Source of the DNA: Diphasiastrum complanatum
Taxonomy: Eukaryota; Streptophyta; Lycopodiopsida; Lycopodiales; Lycopodiaceae
Assembly: GCA_029204225.1 (NCBI GenBank)
Contig: CM055092.1
Span: 77,927,662-77,991,661 of the forward strand
Direction: 5' to 3'
DNA length: 64,000 nucleotides
Below, one piece after another: positions 48,354 through 58,261 of the stretch. The notes beneath the pieces were generated by a model. The model was given only the letters and a program-made list of their open reading frames with translations, ran no database searches and had not been told where the DNA came from. Positions within the stretch are counted from its first letter, which is position 1. Each line of letters opens with the position of its first letter. The position numbers and the translations under genes were made by a program.

Positions 48354-48908
48354 TTAATTTATCATCTTTGGTAAGTGATTTGCATAGAATGTGCATATAT
48401 GGCCTGTTGGAGTTCTCATTTGTTTTATGACATGTTTTACATATGAGAGTTGCTCTTCTGTAAGAATCCATGGCACGCTAGGTAGAGTCTCATCTCCACC
48501 TTCAGTGTATTGAATCCAATAGGGTCTTTTCATGTCGGCCACTTGTAGATCTTTATGAGCTGCGAAGTTGTCTTTTATGCCAATGATGTGGTTCCATAGT
48601 TATTCACCGACGTTTTTGAATTTGTGCATAGGATCCAATAAATGATTTATCAATAAATTCCTCCAATATGGTAATTTATGAAAAATAGACAACCGTTTCA
48701 TATCATCAATGGATTCATTCCATGAAGAATTAACATCATGATGTTTAAGCCATTCACCATGCCATTCCACTACTCCCATGTGTGAGGGTGGTGGTGTAGT
48801 TAAAGGATTATTTCCTTGCCCCCAAAAAAATCGCCTATTTCGCCTTCGAAAAGGATGATCAGGCATCAAATATTTGTGATGATTTTTGTAGACCACTTTT
48901 TTCAACAT
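48354..48908 (-). pseudogene. CACTA TNP2-type transposase, C-terminal part
   Basis: Minus strand: KKVVYKNHHKYLMPDHPFRR, MGVVEWHGEWLKHHDV, IFHKLPYWRNLLINHLLDPMH and KFKNVGE (48908-48600). Then 48542-48354 gives ADMKRPYWIQYTEGGDE and PWILTEEQLSYVKHVIKQM. The pieces match the TNP2 core in order and are broken by stops. DUF4218 follows, as is normal. Confidence 0.9.
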
Positions 48909-48919
48909 ATTTGTGCTAT

Positions 48920-49190
48920 GACGACCGTCCCAAAGTAAGTTGGATCACATACCACCATCTTGTGTCTATTCGATCTGGATGGAATATAATCTGCCAAAGA
49001 ATTAAAAAAAAATAAGTTAGTCAGATAAGATTGATACATAAATAATTGGATTGTGAATATTAGTGACACTGAAGTTTTAGAGTCTCACTTGTTCGCAATG
49101 TCGTGGCAATACTAAAGTGTCATGAGAGTCCATTGATATACATTTTGTTGAGTCGATCATTTCTATTCGTGCCAATAAACACACATTATC
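48920..49190 (-). pseudogene. CACTA DUF4216-like fragment, out of normal order
   Basis: Minus strand: EMIDSTKCISMDSHDTLVLP then RHCEQV (about 49170-49080), then IIFHPDRIDTRWWYVIQL (about 48995-48940). It is homologous to 19250-19020. In plant CACTA genes this domain normally follows DUF4218, yet here it precedes TNP2 on the coding strand, which suggests rearrangement or two elements. Confidence 0.72.
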
Positions 49191-49439
49191 AAGCATAACA
49201 AGTGCCTAAAAATTTATATTTGAATATTATTTTGGGCTCACCGACATTGTTAGAGAATAATTTTTTTAGTTTTTATCTTTGAGGGCTACTTAATCTTATG
49301 ACTAAAAATGACAGTCAATTGGTGGGAGCTTTAACAATGAGCAACAAACAAAATTCCACACTTCAGTTTGAGTGGCAACTTAAAAAATGTGCACACAGTA
49401 GCATAAACTTGACGTGCTCAAAATATCTTCTTGGATAAT

Positions 49440-50617
49440 GTATTTTGATTATTTTGCATTTTGGAAGGTCGTCGATTTTCTTCTTCCGTGTTAAAACTAA
49501 TGGTAATTGATGGGCACTTTTAACTTTTTAAATTGCAAAATGAGATCCTAAGTATCTTTTCCTTGCCAATATTAGAGTTCATAATTTTATTCATCTAAAG
49601 TCATATACTTTTTTGAAGGGTAGTATGCAACTATTGAAAGGCGTGACATTTTCAAATGAAATATGCACTTGGTTTGAAAAATCTTCGACTTTGCTATTGG
49701 CCACCCATGTACTTGGAGCCCCATATGCACTTAAAAGAGAAATACTCAAGAAAAAAATTTGAGATACCAGGGTCAAAGTTTCTATATTATGCACTAGTCC
49801 AAACCTATGAGTCATAGTCAAGTATTGACCCATGGGCCATGTATAAGAGGTTAATTCTCTTTCATTCTCAACCTTAGTATCACAAAATAGTATAGTAGCC
49901 GAGGTCGGTCTTTGACACCCTAGTTGATACAAGCACGATACCTATATTTCAACACGCCAAAGTATGATCTACCTTGTGTTACTCGTTGCACAAGCTTTTT
50001 AAATTCCAAATATAAGATGCGGGACGTCAAGTGAGAGAGTGGATTTGATGTCCGCCCTGGGATGGACATCTTTTTTAATATGGAAGTGAAAGCCTGGGCA
50101 AGACTGAGACCCATCCCCAAAAAAACAAAGGGAAAAAACAAAGGAAATGATTGGAATCAACTTTGCATGTGCCACCACTTGAGGCTGCACCTCCCCAACT
50201 CATTACCGCCCTCCCCAATTTGGATTCCTCTTCCTTTAAGCCTTCTTGCGACAACCACTTTGTTTCACACACAATGTTGAGATAGCACCAAGTGTCAACA
50301 CCACATGCATGTGATGGTCTGGTTTACACGTGGCAAGAAGCTCAATGGGTTGAATTGTTAGCTTTGCTTAATCTGAGCATGATCCTCTGCACTCCCTACA
50401 CCATCCATGTCAAGGAGTGCACTAGTGCAATCATCATCGTTGGATCCTCTGCACTCCCTACACCATCCATGTCAAGGAGTGCACTAGTGCAATCATCATC
50501 TTTGCAGTCCTTTGTATGAATTTTTAGTTAGTTTTGAGCCTTGGATGCACTCCCTTTGATGTGGTGCAAGTCTTGAGGAGTGCACATGGGTGCTAAAACT
50601 AAGAGGAAGCCGTTTTT

Positions 50618-50659
<42 letters not shown>

Positions 50660-50985
50660 GTGAGTGAGTGAGTGACGGACGGAGAGGGTGTGTGTGTTTT
50701 TTTCTTTTGTCCTCGAGATTTCCAAGGCTTGATCATTGTGTTGGGACATACACACACCTATTCGGTTCATTATTTCATCCTGTGATCTCACGGGTTGATA
50801 TAAATACTAAAAAACGTCATATTTTATGTTGTCTGGCAGTAATTTTGCAGTTGCAGATTAGTGTGGGGGTGATCATCGGTGATGCATAGAGTTCTTTGGA
50901 TAGGAGAGTGCAGTTTCCGCTTGTAACAGTGGAATTAAGATTTGAAGTATGTGCTGCTGCTTTGAAGCTGCTGGTCTCAGGTATG
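49440..50985 (+). repeat. Upstream half of the exostosin duplication
   Basis: Matches about 37000-38120 in direct orientation. It also holds a 62-bp tandem duplication (GATCCTCTGCACTCCCTAC at 50381 and 50443) and a GA tract at about 50621-50657, absent from the other copy. No separate gene was seen. Confidence 0.75.
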
Positions 50986-51082
50986 TTCCTTCCGACTTTC
51001 CATTTGCAGAAGATTCCTGCTGCTTCCTCCTCAAACTTCCACGTCACCTTCTTAACCAGGCAAGGCAAGGCAAGGCCGTGCC

Positions 51083-51090
51083 TATAAATA
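51083..51090 (+). promoter_or_regulatory. TATA box of the exostosin gene
   Basis: TATAAATA, about 250 bp before the start codon, giving a predicted start of transcription near 51115. Two upstream ATGs (51207, 33-codon frame to 51308; 51299, overlapping the main frame) lie in the leader and could lower translation. Confidence 0.6.
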
Positions 51091-51333
51091 AAAGCTTCTT
51101 GCTTTTTTCGGACTCCATAAGCTCTGCGATCAACTCTGCTGCTTGTGCGATTGTAGCCGTTTTCTTGCAGCATTTCAGCTTTTCCCATACCGGCTCTCTT
51201 GCGTTCATGCCATACGAAACGCTACAACTGAGAATATATTCCAACACCTATGATAGGATTGTGTTAGGAAACCGCTATACTCTCCGACTGGGCAGGCTAT
51301 GCAGTTGAGGCCGGCTTTTCTTGATCGTTCTCT

Positions 51334-52698
51334 ATGTGCCGTCCATCAATCAGAGGCGGAGGCAGAGGCATCCCCTCATCGTCGTCATCATCCGTGGAAG
51401 CCAAGGGACGGGTTGCTTTGCTGTGCAGAATTAGGGAAGCATCTCTGGATTTCAAAAGTATTTCTTGGCTGTTTGTTAGCTACAGAAGGCTGCTCTTGGA
51501 TCATCGACATCTGGTGAGGCTGGCTTTTATCTTCTTTGTGGCGATCTTATCCACTGCGCTGCTTGGGCTGCTGGCTGTGCCCAAATGTAAGATCAATCCC
51601 TGGCCGGCACCCAGCCATCACCATCCCAGCAGCAACAGCAGGTATTGGGATCCCGCTTCTGCATTTCCTCGCTGCTCCATGGATTTGTGCTTCAATTTCT
51701 CCCGCTGCCACCGCTCTGAACAGCTTCTTATTTACAGCTATAACAGCCCACAGCCTGAGCAACCCAAACCCACATATATGCATCAGTTTCCTTCTTCTAT
51801 TTGGCACACATCAGATCCAGAAAAGGCTTGCCTTTTGTTCTACTTTTCTGACTCCCAGGCCAATACAGATGCATGGATCAAGCCAAAGCTGAGCAATCTT
51901 CTCCCCTATTGGAACAATGGCCTCAACCATGTGATCATCAGCTTTGCAGATAGGTGGTCTGACACCAACCCACCTTCCCAATCCATAGGAATGGCCTCCA
52001 TTTTGGCTACCAACCTACGTACCACCACCTATAGACCTCACTTTGACATCTCTATTCCTCTCCCTAGGTTGAATCTTGACGTGCCCTCTGAACTTGGGAG
52101 CTTGAAGCCCTTCGAGAGGAAGTATTTTCTCACCTTCAAGGGCACGAGGTATTTGTCTCGTGAGGGCAACTTTCGGAGTAGTGCAACATTTCGGAATATG
52201 CACAATGGGGTGGATGTCATCGTGGCAACGACATGCAAGCATGAAACAAATGACAAGCTTTTAAGATGGCAACCATGGAGAGGCAGCAAGTGTGACAATG
52301 ATCAAGTCATTTTTGATAGCTATGATTTTCTGGAACTTCTCAACTCAACTTTTGGTCTTGTACCAGCTGGGCGATCCCCTGCTTCTTATCGGATGCTTGA
52401 GGTTTTAAGTGTTGGAATGATTCCTATTTTGATTGTAGAAAATTATTTGAGGCCTTTTAATAGTCTCATTCAATGGCAACATTGTCTATTGCAATTTTCA
52501 ACGAGTGAAATGCATTTAATTCTTCCCACTCTGAGAAAAATGCCAAGGGTGGAGGTGGAAGCTAGACAGAGATATTGCCAACAAGTGTTTGATAAGTTCC
52601 TCAAGGATGACAACATATTGATGAACTCTGTGATACGATCACTAAAGGATCGATTTGTGGGGAGGCTTCCCAACTTTGTAGCACAACACACAATATAG
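51334..52698 (+). CDS. Exostosin-family GT47 glycosyltransferase, apparently intact
   Basis: A 454-residue frame without introns. It has a cytosolic tail, one hydrophobic anchor at residues 61-82 (VRLAFIFFVAILSTALLG) preceded by Arg/His, and a lumenal GT47 domain, the layout of a Golgi type II enzyme. Exostosin blocks: RPHFDISIPLP (234-244), KYFLTFKGTRYL (263-274), MHNGVDVIVATTCKH (289-303), FGLVPAGRSPASYRMLEVL (340-358, with the family Arg353 and Glu356), and GMIPILI (361-367). Possible N-glycosylation at Asn121 and Asn337. The blocks resemble the GT47 domain of animal EXT1 more than the plant GT47 enzymes I know. The family transfers sugars from nucleotide sugars to wall or proteoglycan glycans; the substrate here is unknown. 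A second (GT64) domain is absent. Confidence 0.88.
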   Translation: MCRPSIRGGGRGIPSSSSSSVEAKGRVALLCRIREASLDFKSISWLFVSYRRLLLDHRHLVRLAFIFFVAILSTALLGLLAVPKCKINPWPAPSHHHPSSNSRYWDPASAFPRCSMDLCFNFSRCHRSEQLLIYSYNSPQPEQPKPTYMHQFPSSIWHTSDPEKACLLFYFSDSQANTDAWIKPKLSNLLPYWNNGLNHVIISFADRWSDTNPPSQSIGMASILATNLRTTTYRPHFDISIPLPRLNLDVPSELGSLKPFERKYFLTFKGTRYLSREGNFRSSATFRNMHNGVDVIVATTCKHETNDKLLRWQPWRGSKCDNDQVIFDSYDFLELLNSTFGLVPAGRSPASYRMLEVLSVGMIPILIVENYLRPFNSLIQWQHCLLQFSTSEMHLILPTLRKMPRVEVEARQRYCQQVFDKFLKDDNILMNSVIRSLKDRFVGRLPNFVAQHTI

Positions 52699-53116
52699 GG
52701 CAGTATTGCCATTTTTGCATATTAAGTAGTAGGATAATCATTCTCCTAGCCATACCACATTTTGCTAGGAAGTTTTAGGGCAAGGAAGTGTGATGCAACT
52801 GAAAATGTTGAGTCTAAGTATCACAATTTGACCAATTCTTTGAGGTTATCATTTGCAATGAATAGATTTGTACTTGAAGGTTTTGTTTCAATTGTTAATC
52901 AAGAATAAGGAATGTAGAGATAAGTGGCTACAATTTTTTAATTTAAGCAAGAGTTGCAATCTGATACTCATAAGTTTCTAGAGTGTATGCATGAGTTGAA
53001 TCAACTATGGTTATGACTTATTGAGTCAAATTTGTTCAATTGTCACTTATAGTTTGCATAAAAACATTGACTACCAATGGTTATGAGAATTGAGTTTCTT
53101 ATTCAAATCTTGCATA

Positions 53117-53122
53117 AATAAA
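53117..53122 (+). terminator. Poly(A) signal of the exostosin gene
   Basis: AATAAA about 420 bp after the stop codon, in AT-rich sequence. Plant signals are loose, so this is a candidate only. Confidence 0.4.
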
Positions 53123-53570
53123 AGATGCTATATGTTTTTGAAGTTGAGCGTGTTCTTGTTTTCATGTAAGCTAATTAACAATAGTAGCTCCTTGTACAAC
53201 ATTCAAGAGTTTTTTTAGGCATTCTTGTAAATTTGAAACGGGTCAAAATCCTAAAAACGGTCACTGTTTTTTGATTTTTTATTTTTTGCCCAAAAGCATG
53301 CTTTTTCACTAAAAACTTCCCAAAAATCACCAAAAATATATGCATTTTGACCAAAAAAATCAATACACCATGTCCAAAAGAATTAAAATTTTTAATAAAA
53401 CCTAAAAAATTCAGGAAATGTCCACGTGAACAAAATACACAAATATTTATGATGTTTCAATATTCTAAATTGACTTTCATAAAAATAACTTGTAGAACAC
53501 ATTTGATACTAGTTGTGCTAAATCCACAAATATTGAAAACACTGAAAAGATAATATATAATTTTTTTTTG

Positions 53571-54130
53571 TTACAATTCAAATTCCAAGGAATTCTCACT
53601 AACTCCTTTGAGTTCAGTGCTCGAAATATTATCAAGACTCTTTGTTTCAGCTAATGAAGTTGGTGACTCATCTTCCTCATTAGAGTCTATGGACAAATTT
53701 TCATCTGAGTCAGCATCCAATGTTGACAAAAAAATTGTGTATTCTGGCTTTGTTACAATTTTGTCGAGTCGAAGATGATGGCTGTGCACTTGGCCCAAAA
53801 TGTTCTTGTAAAATAGATATTGTTGACTTTTGTAAATATGGTTCATCATCGTCAACTTGAAATTAGATGCAAGCACATCCACATCTTGAAGATTTACATT
53901 ATCGACTCTTGGCTAACGCTTCGTCTTACCTTTTGGATCTAATCGCAACATTTCTAACTCGTACCTTCCCAAGAAAGCATTTGTTGAAGTGGTACACATT
54001 TAGTGCACATGTATAATTTTTGCGGTGCATGCCCTCGTCCAACTTAAGGACGGCACCCGCCCACTTTCCGTATAGTATTTAAGGGACCAATGCATGGCAT
54101 AACTCACATTTGCCTCCTTGCTTTCTTAGA
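53571..54130 (-). pseudogene. Unrecognised coding-like tract
   Basis: Not recognised. Minus strand from about 54130: KQGGKCELCHALVP, stop, then YGKWAGAVLKLDEGMHRKNY, TCALNVYHFNKCFLGKVRV. A frameshift leads to a 103-codon frame (53882-53571, MDVLASNFKLTMMNHIYKSQ) with an acidic serine-rich end (DADSDENLSIDSNEEDESPT). The CxxC pair suggests a metal-binding start. It may be a decayed transposon or host gene. Confidence 0.4.
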
Positions 54131-54329
54131 TCGCTCTATGGCTCTCGTTTTCGGCACTTGTTGCTTTCCATTGATCACAACATACGTCTAACAGTCCTTT
54201 CATGCTCAGCATAGCTTCAGGGACTAGCGATACATCAAAATTTTAGTTATTCTTGCATTTATATTTTGTAGATATTTTAATTTATGACCCATGATAAGCA
54301 CAACTAATATGAAAAAAAGACTTTAAACG

Positions 54330-55435
54330 AGAGCACCAAACCAGTAGGCTTTTGACTCATGAGTTGTGAGAAAGCCTATAAAAAAAAGTTAAAAAAAGTC
54401 TTCCGCAACCACTGGTCTCGACTTATGCTCAACATAAGTCGTTAGAGGACCTATGCTGAGTATCGGTCCTCTCTCGACATATGCTCAGCATAGGTCCCCT
54501 CTCGCGGGACTTTTGACTCATGAGTTGTGAAAAAGCCTATAAAAAAAAAGTTTATAGGTTTTATGTTAGGTTGTAAAAGTCGTTTTCCGCAAGCATTGGT
54601 CTCGACTTATGCTCAACATAAGTCGTTAGAGGACCTATGCCCCTCTCGACTTATGCTAAGCATAAGTTGAGAGGGGACTTTTGACTCATGAGTTGTGAGA
54701 AAGCCTATAATTAAAAAGTTTATAGGTTTTCTGTTCGGTTGTAAATAACATTTCCGCAAGCACTGGTCTCACTCAGCATAAGTTGTTAGATCTAGGTCCT
54801 CTCTCGACCTATGCTCAACATAGGTCCCCTCTCGACTTATGCTGAGAGAAGACTTTTGACTCATGAGTTGTGAGAAAGCTTATAAAAAAAAAGTCTATAG
54901 GTTTTTTGTTAGGTTGTAAAAAAATGTTTTTTGCAAGTACAGGTCTCGACTTATGCTCAACATAAGTCGTTAGAGGACCTATGCTCAGCATAGGTCTCCT
55001 CTCGACATAAGTCGAGAGGGGACTTTTGACTCATGAGTTGTGAGAAAGCCTATAAAAAAAAGTTTATAGGTTTTCTGCTAGGTTGTAAAAACAGTTTTAC
55101 GCAAGCACTGGTCTCTCAGCATAAGTCGTTAGAGGACCTCTCTCGACCTATGCTGTACGTAATCTTTTGAAAAACAAAGTTGTAAAAAAAAAAAGACACT
55201 GCCATTAAAGACCTCAAAACTTATAAAATAACTATCATTTTTTTCTTTTTTTCATGCTCACACACTCGATTAGTATTTTGTACGGTTTTAAGTTTTTTTA
55301 GTGACAGTGTTATTTTTTTTACCAATTTTTTTTGGGGTGGGCTAACTTATGCAGTGTTATTTTTTTGGTGGGCCAACTTATGCTCAGCCCCACTTCTGCT
55401 GAGCATAAGTGGGCCAACTTATGCTGAGCATAGGT
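54330..55435. repeat. About 168-bp satellite built of palindromes
   Basis: Five units, marked by TTTGACTCATGAGTTGTGA at 54351, 54512, 54680, 54854 and 55024 (spacing 161-174). Each holds nested palindromes: CTTATGCTCAACATAAG, CCTATGCTCAGCATAGG and CGACATAAGTCG, plus CCTATAAAAAAAAGTTTATAGG. A detached tail with CTTATGCTCAGC and GCTGAGCATAAG lies at about 55375-55435. Confidence 0.93.
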
Positions 55436-55614
55436 GTAAACATTTTTGAGAAAATTTTGCTCTTGAAAAATGATGGTTTGTAGTGGCGATCCAATGCGCT
55501 GATCCAGTAGGTTTCCATCAGATCACCAAGGCTTCTCTTCACAAACTTGAGTGCAAAAAATCAAGAAATTGTGATGAACATTGGAATAGTAGCAACTATA
55601 GAATTAACTACGTG

Positions 55615-56920
55615 TGCAATCCTATAAAATAATGTGGTGTTGAATGGAGCTGCGGTTAAGATCGTTTGCGGAAAGCTAGTGGCACTTGGGACGTCTCCTC
55701 CAAACTGCACTCCCGGACTGTATGCGATTCTGTTGCGCCGGCGTCTCAAAGGGCGCTGGGACTTGAGCGGTTTCCCCAACACGCGCTTAAGTCTAACATT
55801 CATCCATCATGCACTTACGTAAAAGCCAACTCAGAATCGTAACAAGCTTAACCATTCAGACTTAAGAAAACTGGAATCCCAACCAACCCGAAAGCCAACT
55901 CAGAATCCGTCCCCAAAAGGTAACCAAAGGCAAAGACAAGCCACACATGAAACCCAAGGCATAGTGGTCGCCAAACTGACCAATTGGCATAGCGGCAAGC
56001 CCCATGTCGATGACAGGGACCCTTAGGCGCCAGCGACGCAAAAAGGTTGTAGTAAGGGTCCTTCCACTTGGACCAGTCCCGGAGGCGAAACCGAAATGGT
56101 AATCATCCCCAAGGATCAACTTTATTAGATTTGGAAGAGGTTACATTCATACATAGACTGACCGGTCTCGGGGCCACCAACACGCGCTGGGCATTGTGCC
56201 TGGCTCGTGCTGGTAGAGGGAGCTGAGACCTGGCGACTGGATTCCTGGCGCTGGTTGAGCTGCCCAAGTTTCTGTCTGCCGGACTCCCCCTATAGTTCTG
56301 CTGTGATTCGGCGCACCCCCTCTGGTTTGAAACATAGTGCTTTCTGGTAAAGCACGCTTTTTAGGACTTAGTTTTTATTTTGCTGATTAAGCCTGGCAGA
56401 ATCAGTCTGGCTCCCGGACATGGGTCCCGGGAGCCGTCCCGGCGGCCGAATCAACCTGCTTTCCTGACTAGGCCATGACTCGAGCTCCAGAGCTAGCTCA
56501 TGACTTTGTGACTACTTGACTGGCTCACCACAGGTCGGAGGCTCAGTCCTTGACATTCTAACTTGCTCTGGGACCTTAGGGAGTGTCACCCCTTTGAGTC
56601 TTACAGGGCACACTGGGTGCACCCAAGTCAGCTTTACAACAGATTCCATGCAGAGCTTCTTGCCACCACTAGTACTCATAACTTGTAATTCCCAGCCTGA
56701 GTACCGCCGACGCGTTGTTCACAAGTTGAAGGATTTTTTCTTGCACAGTCAATCGAGAGATCAGATCGCGAACACGATCTGTCAAATCCAAAGAAGTATT
56801 GCAGAAAGCATACGACTGAATAGATCCACTATTGGGATTGCAGGCGTACTGCGGCTGAGCAGACACTACGATGACACATAAAAGTGCTTGGAGTACTAAA
56901 ACAACAACTATGGGAGCCAT
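55615..56920 (-). pseudogene. GH3 beta-D-xylosidase pseudogene
   Basis: ATG at 56920 gives a signal peptide (MAPIVVVLVLQALLCVIVVS), then YACNP, FCNTSLDLTDRVRDLISRLT, VQEKILQLVNNA and RLGITSYE, the start of plant beta-xylosidase. The next codons should be WWSEALHG; here TAC TAG is inserted before WWQEALHG, a premature stop. The next exon is about 870 bp further (55712-55615): after a CAG acceptor, [20 protein letters not shown] and [17 protein letters not shown], matching GATSFPQVILTAASFN of the family. The remaining 600 or more residues are absent. Between them lies GC-rich DNA of unknown origin. The family removes xylose from wall xylans in the apoplast. Confidence 0.85.
55720..56560. other. 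GC-rich DNA between the xylosidase exons
   Basis: Richer in GC than its surroundings. It contains a near-repeat of AAAGCCAACTCAGAATC (about 55823 and 55890), and a hairpin GGCTCCCGG/CCCGGGAGCC at about 56408-56436. Frames on the minus strand (56119-55862 and 56335-56147) are not recognised. It could be an old intron or a transposon insertion. Confidence 0.5.
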
Positions 56921-56956
56921 GATTTAATCAGATACGACAAGGTGATTCAACCACCA

Positions 56957-56962
56957 TATATA
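56957..56962 (-). promoter_or_regulatory. TATA box of the xylosidase pseudogene
   Basis: TATATA in CCTATATATGG on the minus strand, 37 bp before the ATG. This is close to the start for a plant leader, but the element looks preserved, so decay of the gene is recent or the position is chance. Confidence 0.45.
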
Positions 56963-57333
56963 GGCAGCAAGCCTCTTGTCCGGACTTGCAATGTACTTCT
57001 GATGCATTATGGTGTGGGGTACTTTTGATGCGTTCTGGTGTAGGGTATGTGGACAACGTTGGAAAGAATTTTTTGCAGATACATCGCAGTGGTGATAGCA
57101 CTACAAATGATTCTGTCTGACCATTTTCAGCAAGTTCAGGCCTTGAGCTGCCCTTGGCGTGCCCTCAAAGGACTGCCATTGAGAACCTCCTCACTTTCTC
57201 TACTCTTTCTTCCCTTGGTAACAGGCTTGAAGAAGGGCGCCGATTTGATCTCACAGATCATGCTACCACAGATCGCTTCAGGTTTCTCATTTTTTCTCAG
57301 GTCTGCCCGAGTGGCCTAACTACCACCAGAATC

Positions 57334-57429
57334 AGCCCTCCGCTCTCCATACCTGCAGACACCTTGCCCGTTTACCAGCAGCTACATCATGACAAGGGGT
57401 ATTACAAGGGTTTTGCATAGCTCTCCATT
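57334..57429 (+). repeat. Left copy of a 95-bp direct repeat around the tRNA-like array
   Basis: ATCAGCCCTCCGCTCTCCAT...GTATTACAAGGGTTTTGCAT matches 58748-58845 with about 10 changes. It is followed immediately by the first target sequence of the array. Confidence 0.88.
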
Positions 57430-58255
57430 CATTTTAGATCCTACATTATCACCATCCAGGCTCAATTGGTTGGCTTGGCATCCAAAGTTTCTTTGGTCCC
57501 AGGTTCGAGCCTCCCTTGGAAACCAAGAAGCATTTTAGATCCTACACCTTAAGGGAGTTGGCTCAATTGGTTAGCTTGACATCCAAAGTTTCTTTGGTCT
57601 CAAGTTCGAGCCTTCCCTTGGAAACCAAGAAGCATTTTAGATCCTACCAAGGGAGTTGGCTCAATTGGTTAACGCTTGACATCCAAAGTTTCTTTGGTCT
57701 CAGGTTCGAGCCTTCCCTTGGAAACCAAGAAGCATTTTAGATCCTAAGTCAAGGGTGTTGGCTCAATTGGTTATCTTGAAATCTCTTGAAATCCAAAGTT
57801 TCTTTGGTCTCAAGTTTGAGCCTCTCCTTGGAAACCAAGAAGCATTTTAGATCCTAACCCAACGGGGTTGGCTCAACTGGTTAGCTTGGCATCCAAAGTT
57901 TCTTTGGTCCCAGGTTCGAGCCTCCCCTTGGAAACCAAGAAGCATTTTAGATCCTAACCAACGGGGTTGGCTGAGTTGGTTAGCTTGACATCCAAAGTTT
58001 CTTTGGTCTCAGGTTCGAGCCTCCCCTTGAAAACCAAGAAGCATTTTAGATCCTAGTCCAACGGGGTTGGCTCAGTTGGTTAGCTTGACATCCAAAGTTT
58101 CTTTGGTCTCAGGTTCGAGCTTCCCCTTGGAAACCAAGAAGCATTTTAGATCCTAACCAACGGGGTTGTCTTAGTTGGTTAGCTTGACATCCAAAGTTTC
58201 TTTGGTCTCAGGTTCGAGCCTTCCCTTGGAAACCAAGAAGCATTTTAGATCCTGA
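57430..58255 (+). repeat. Eight tandem copies of the tRNA-derived element with a shared target sequence
   Basis: Nine copies of CATTTTAGATCCTA(C/A/G) (at 57430, 57531, 57633, 57733, 57843, 57943, 58042, 58142, 58241; the last ends CTG) alternate with eight copies of an about 85-bp element. Each element has the A-box-like GGCTCAATTGGTTAGC and the B-box-like GGTTCGAGCC. CCAAGGG at the start of some copies pairs with CCCTTGG at the end, as in an acceptor stem, and CCAAAG/CTTTGG forms an anticodon-arm-like hairpin. The unit is 99-110 bp. The same element is at 28615-28695. Confidence 0.92.
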
Positions 58256-58261
58256 CAACGA

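Noticed and set aside
50984-51283. Precise intron missing from the exostosin duplicate
   Set aside because: Missing segment boundaries do not fit GT...AG cleanly; the duplicate keeps TCCGACTGG from inside it, so a deletion is simpler.
56516-56881. 121-codon plus-strand frame
   Set aside because: Antisense of the beta-xylosidase first exon, which has clear family motifs.
57047-57420. Two overlapping plus-strand frames of about 90 codons
   Set aside because: No recognisable domain, and the 3' part is a 95-bp repeat found again at 58748.
57430-58255. CRISPR-like array of regular repeats
   Set aside because: The between-repeat parts are themselves near-identical tRNA-like elements, not unique spacers, and the host is a eukaryote.
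57430-58255. Cluster of functional tRNA genes
   Set aside because: The anticodon-arm region and acceptor ends vary and the unit does not match any plant tRNA I know; treated as tRNA-derived.
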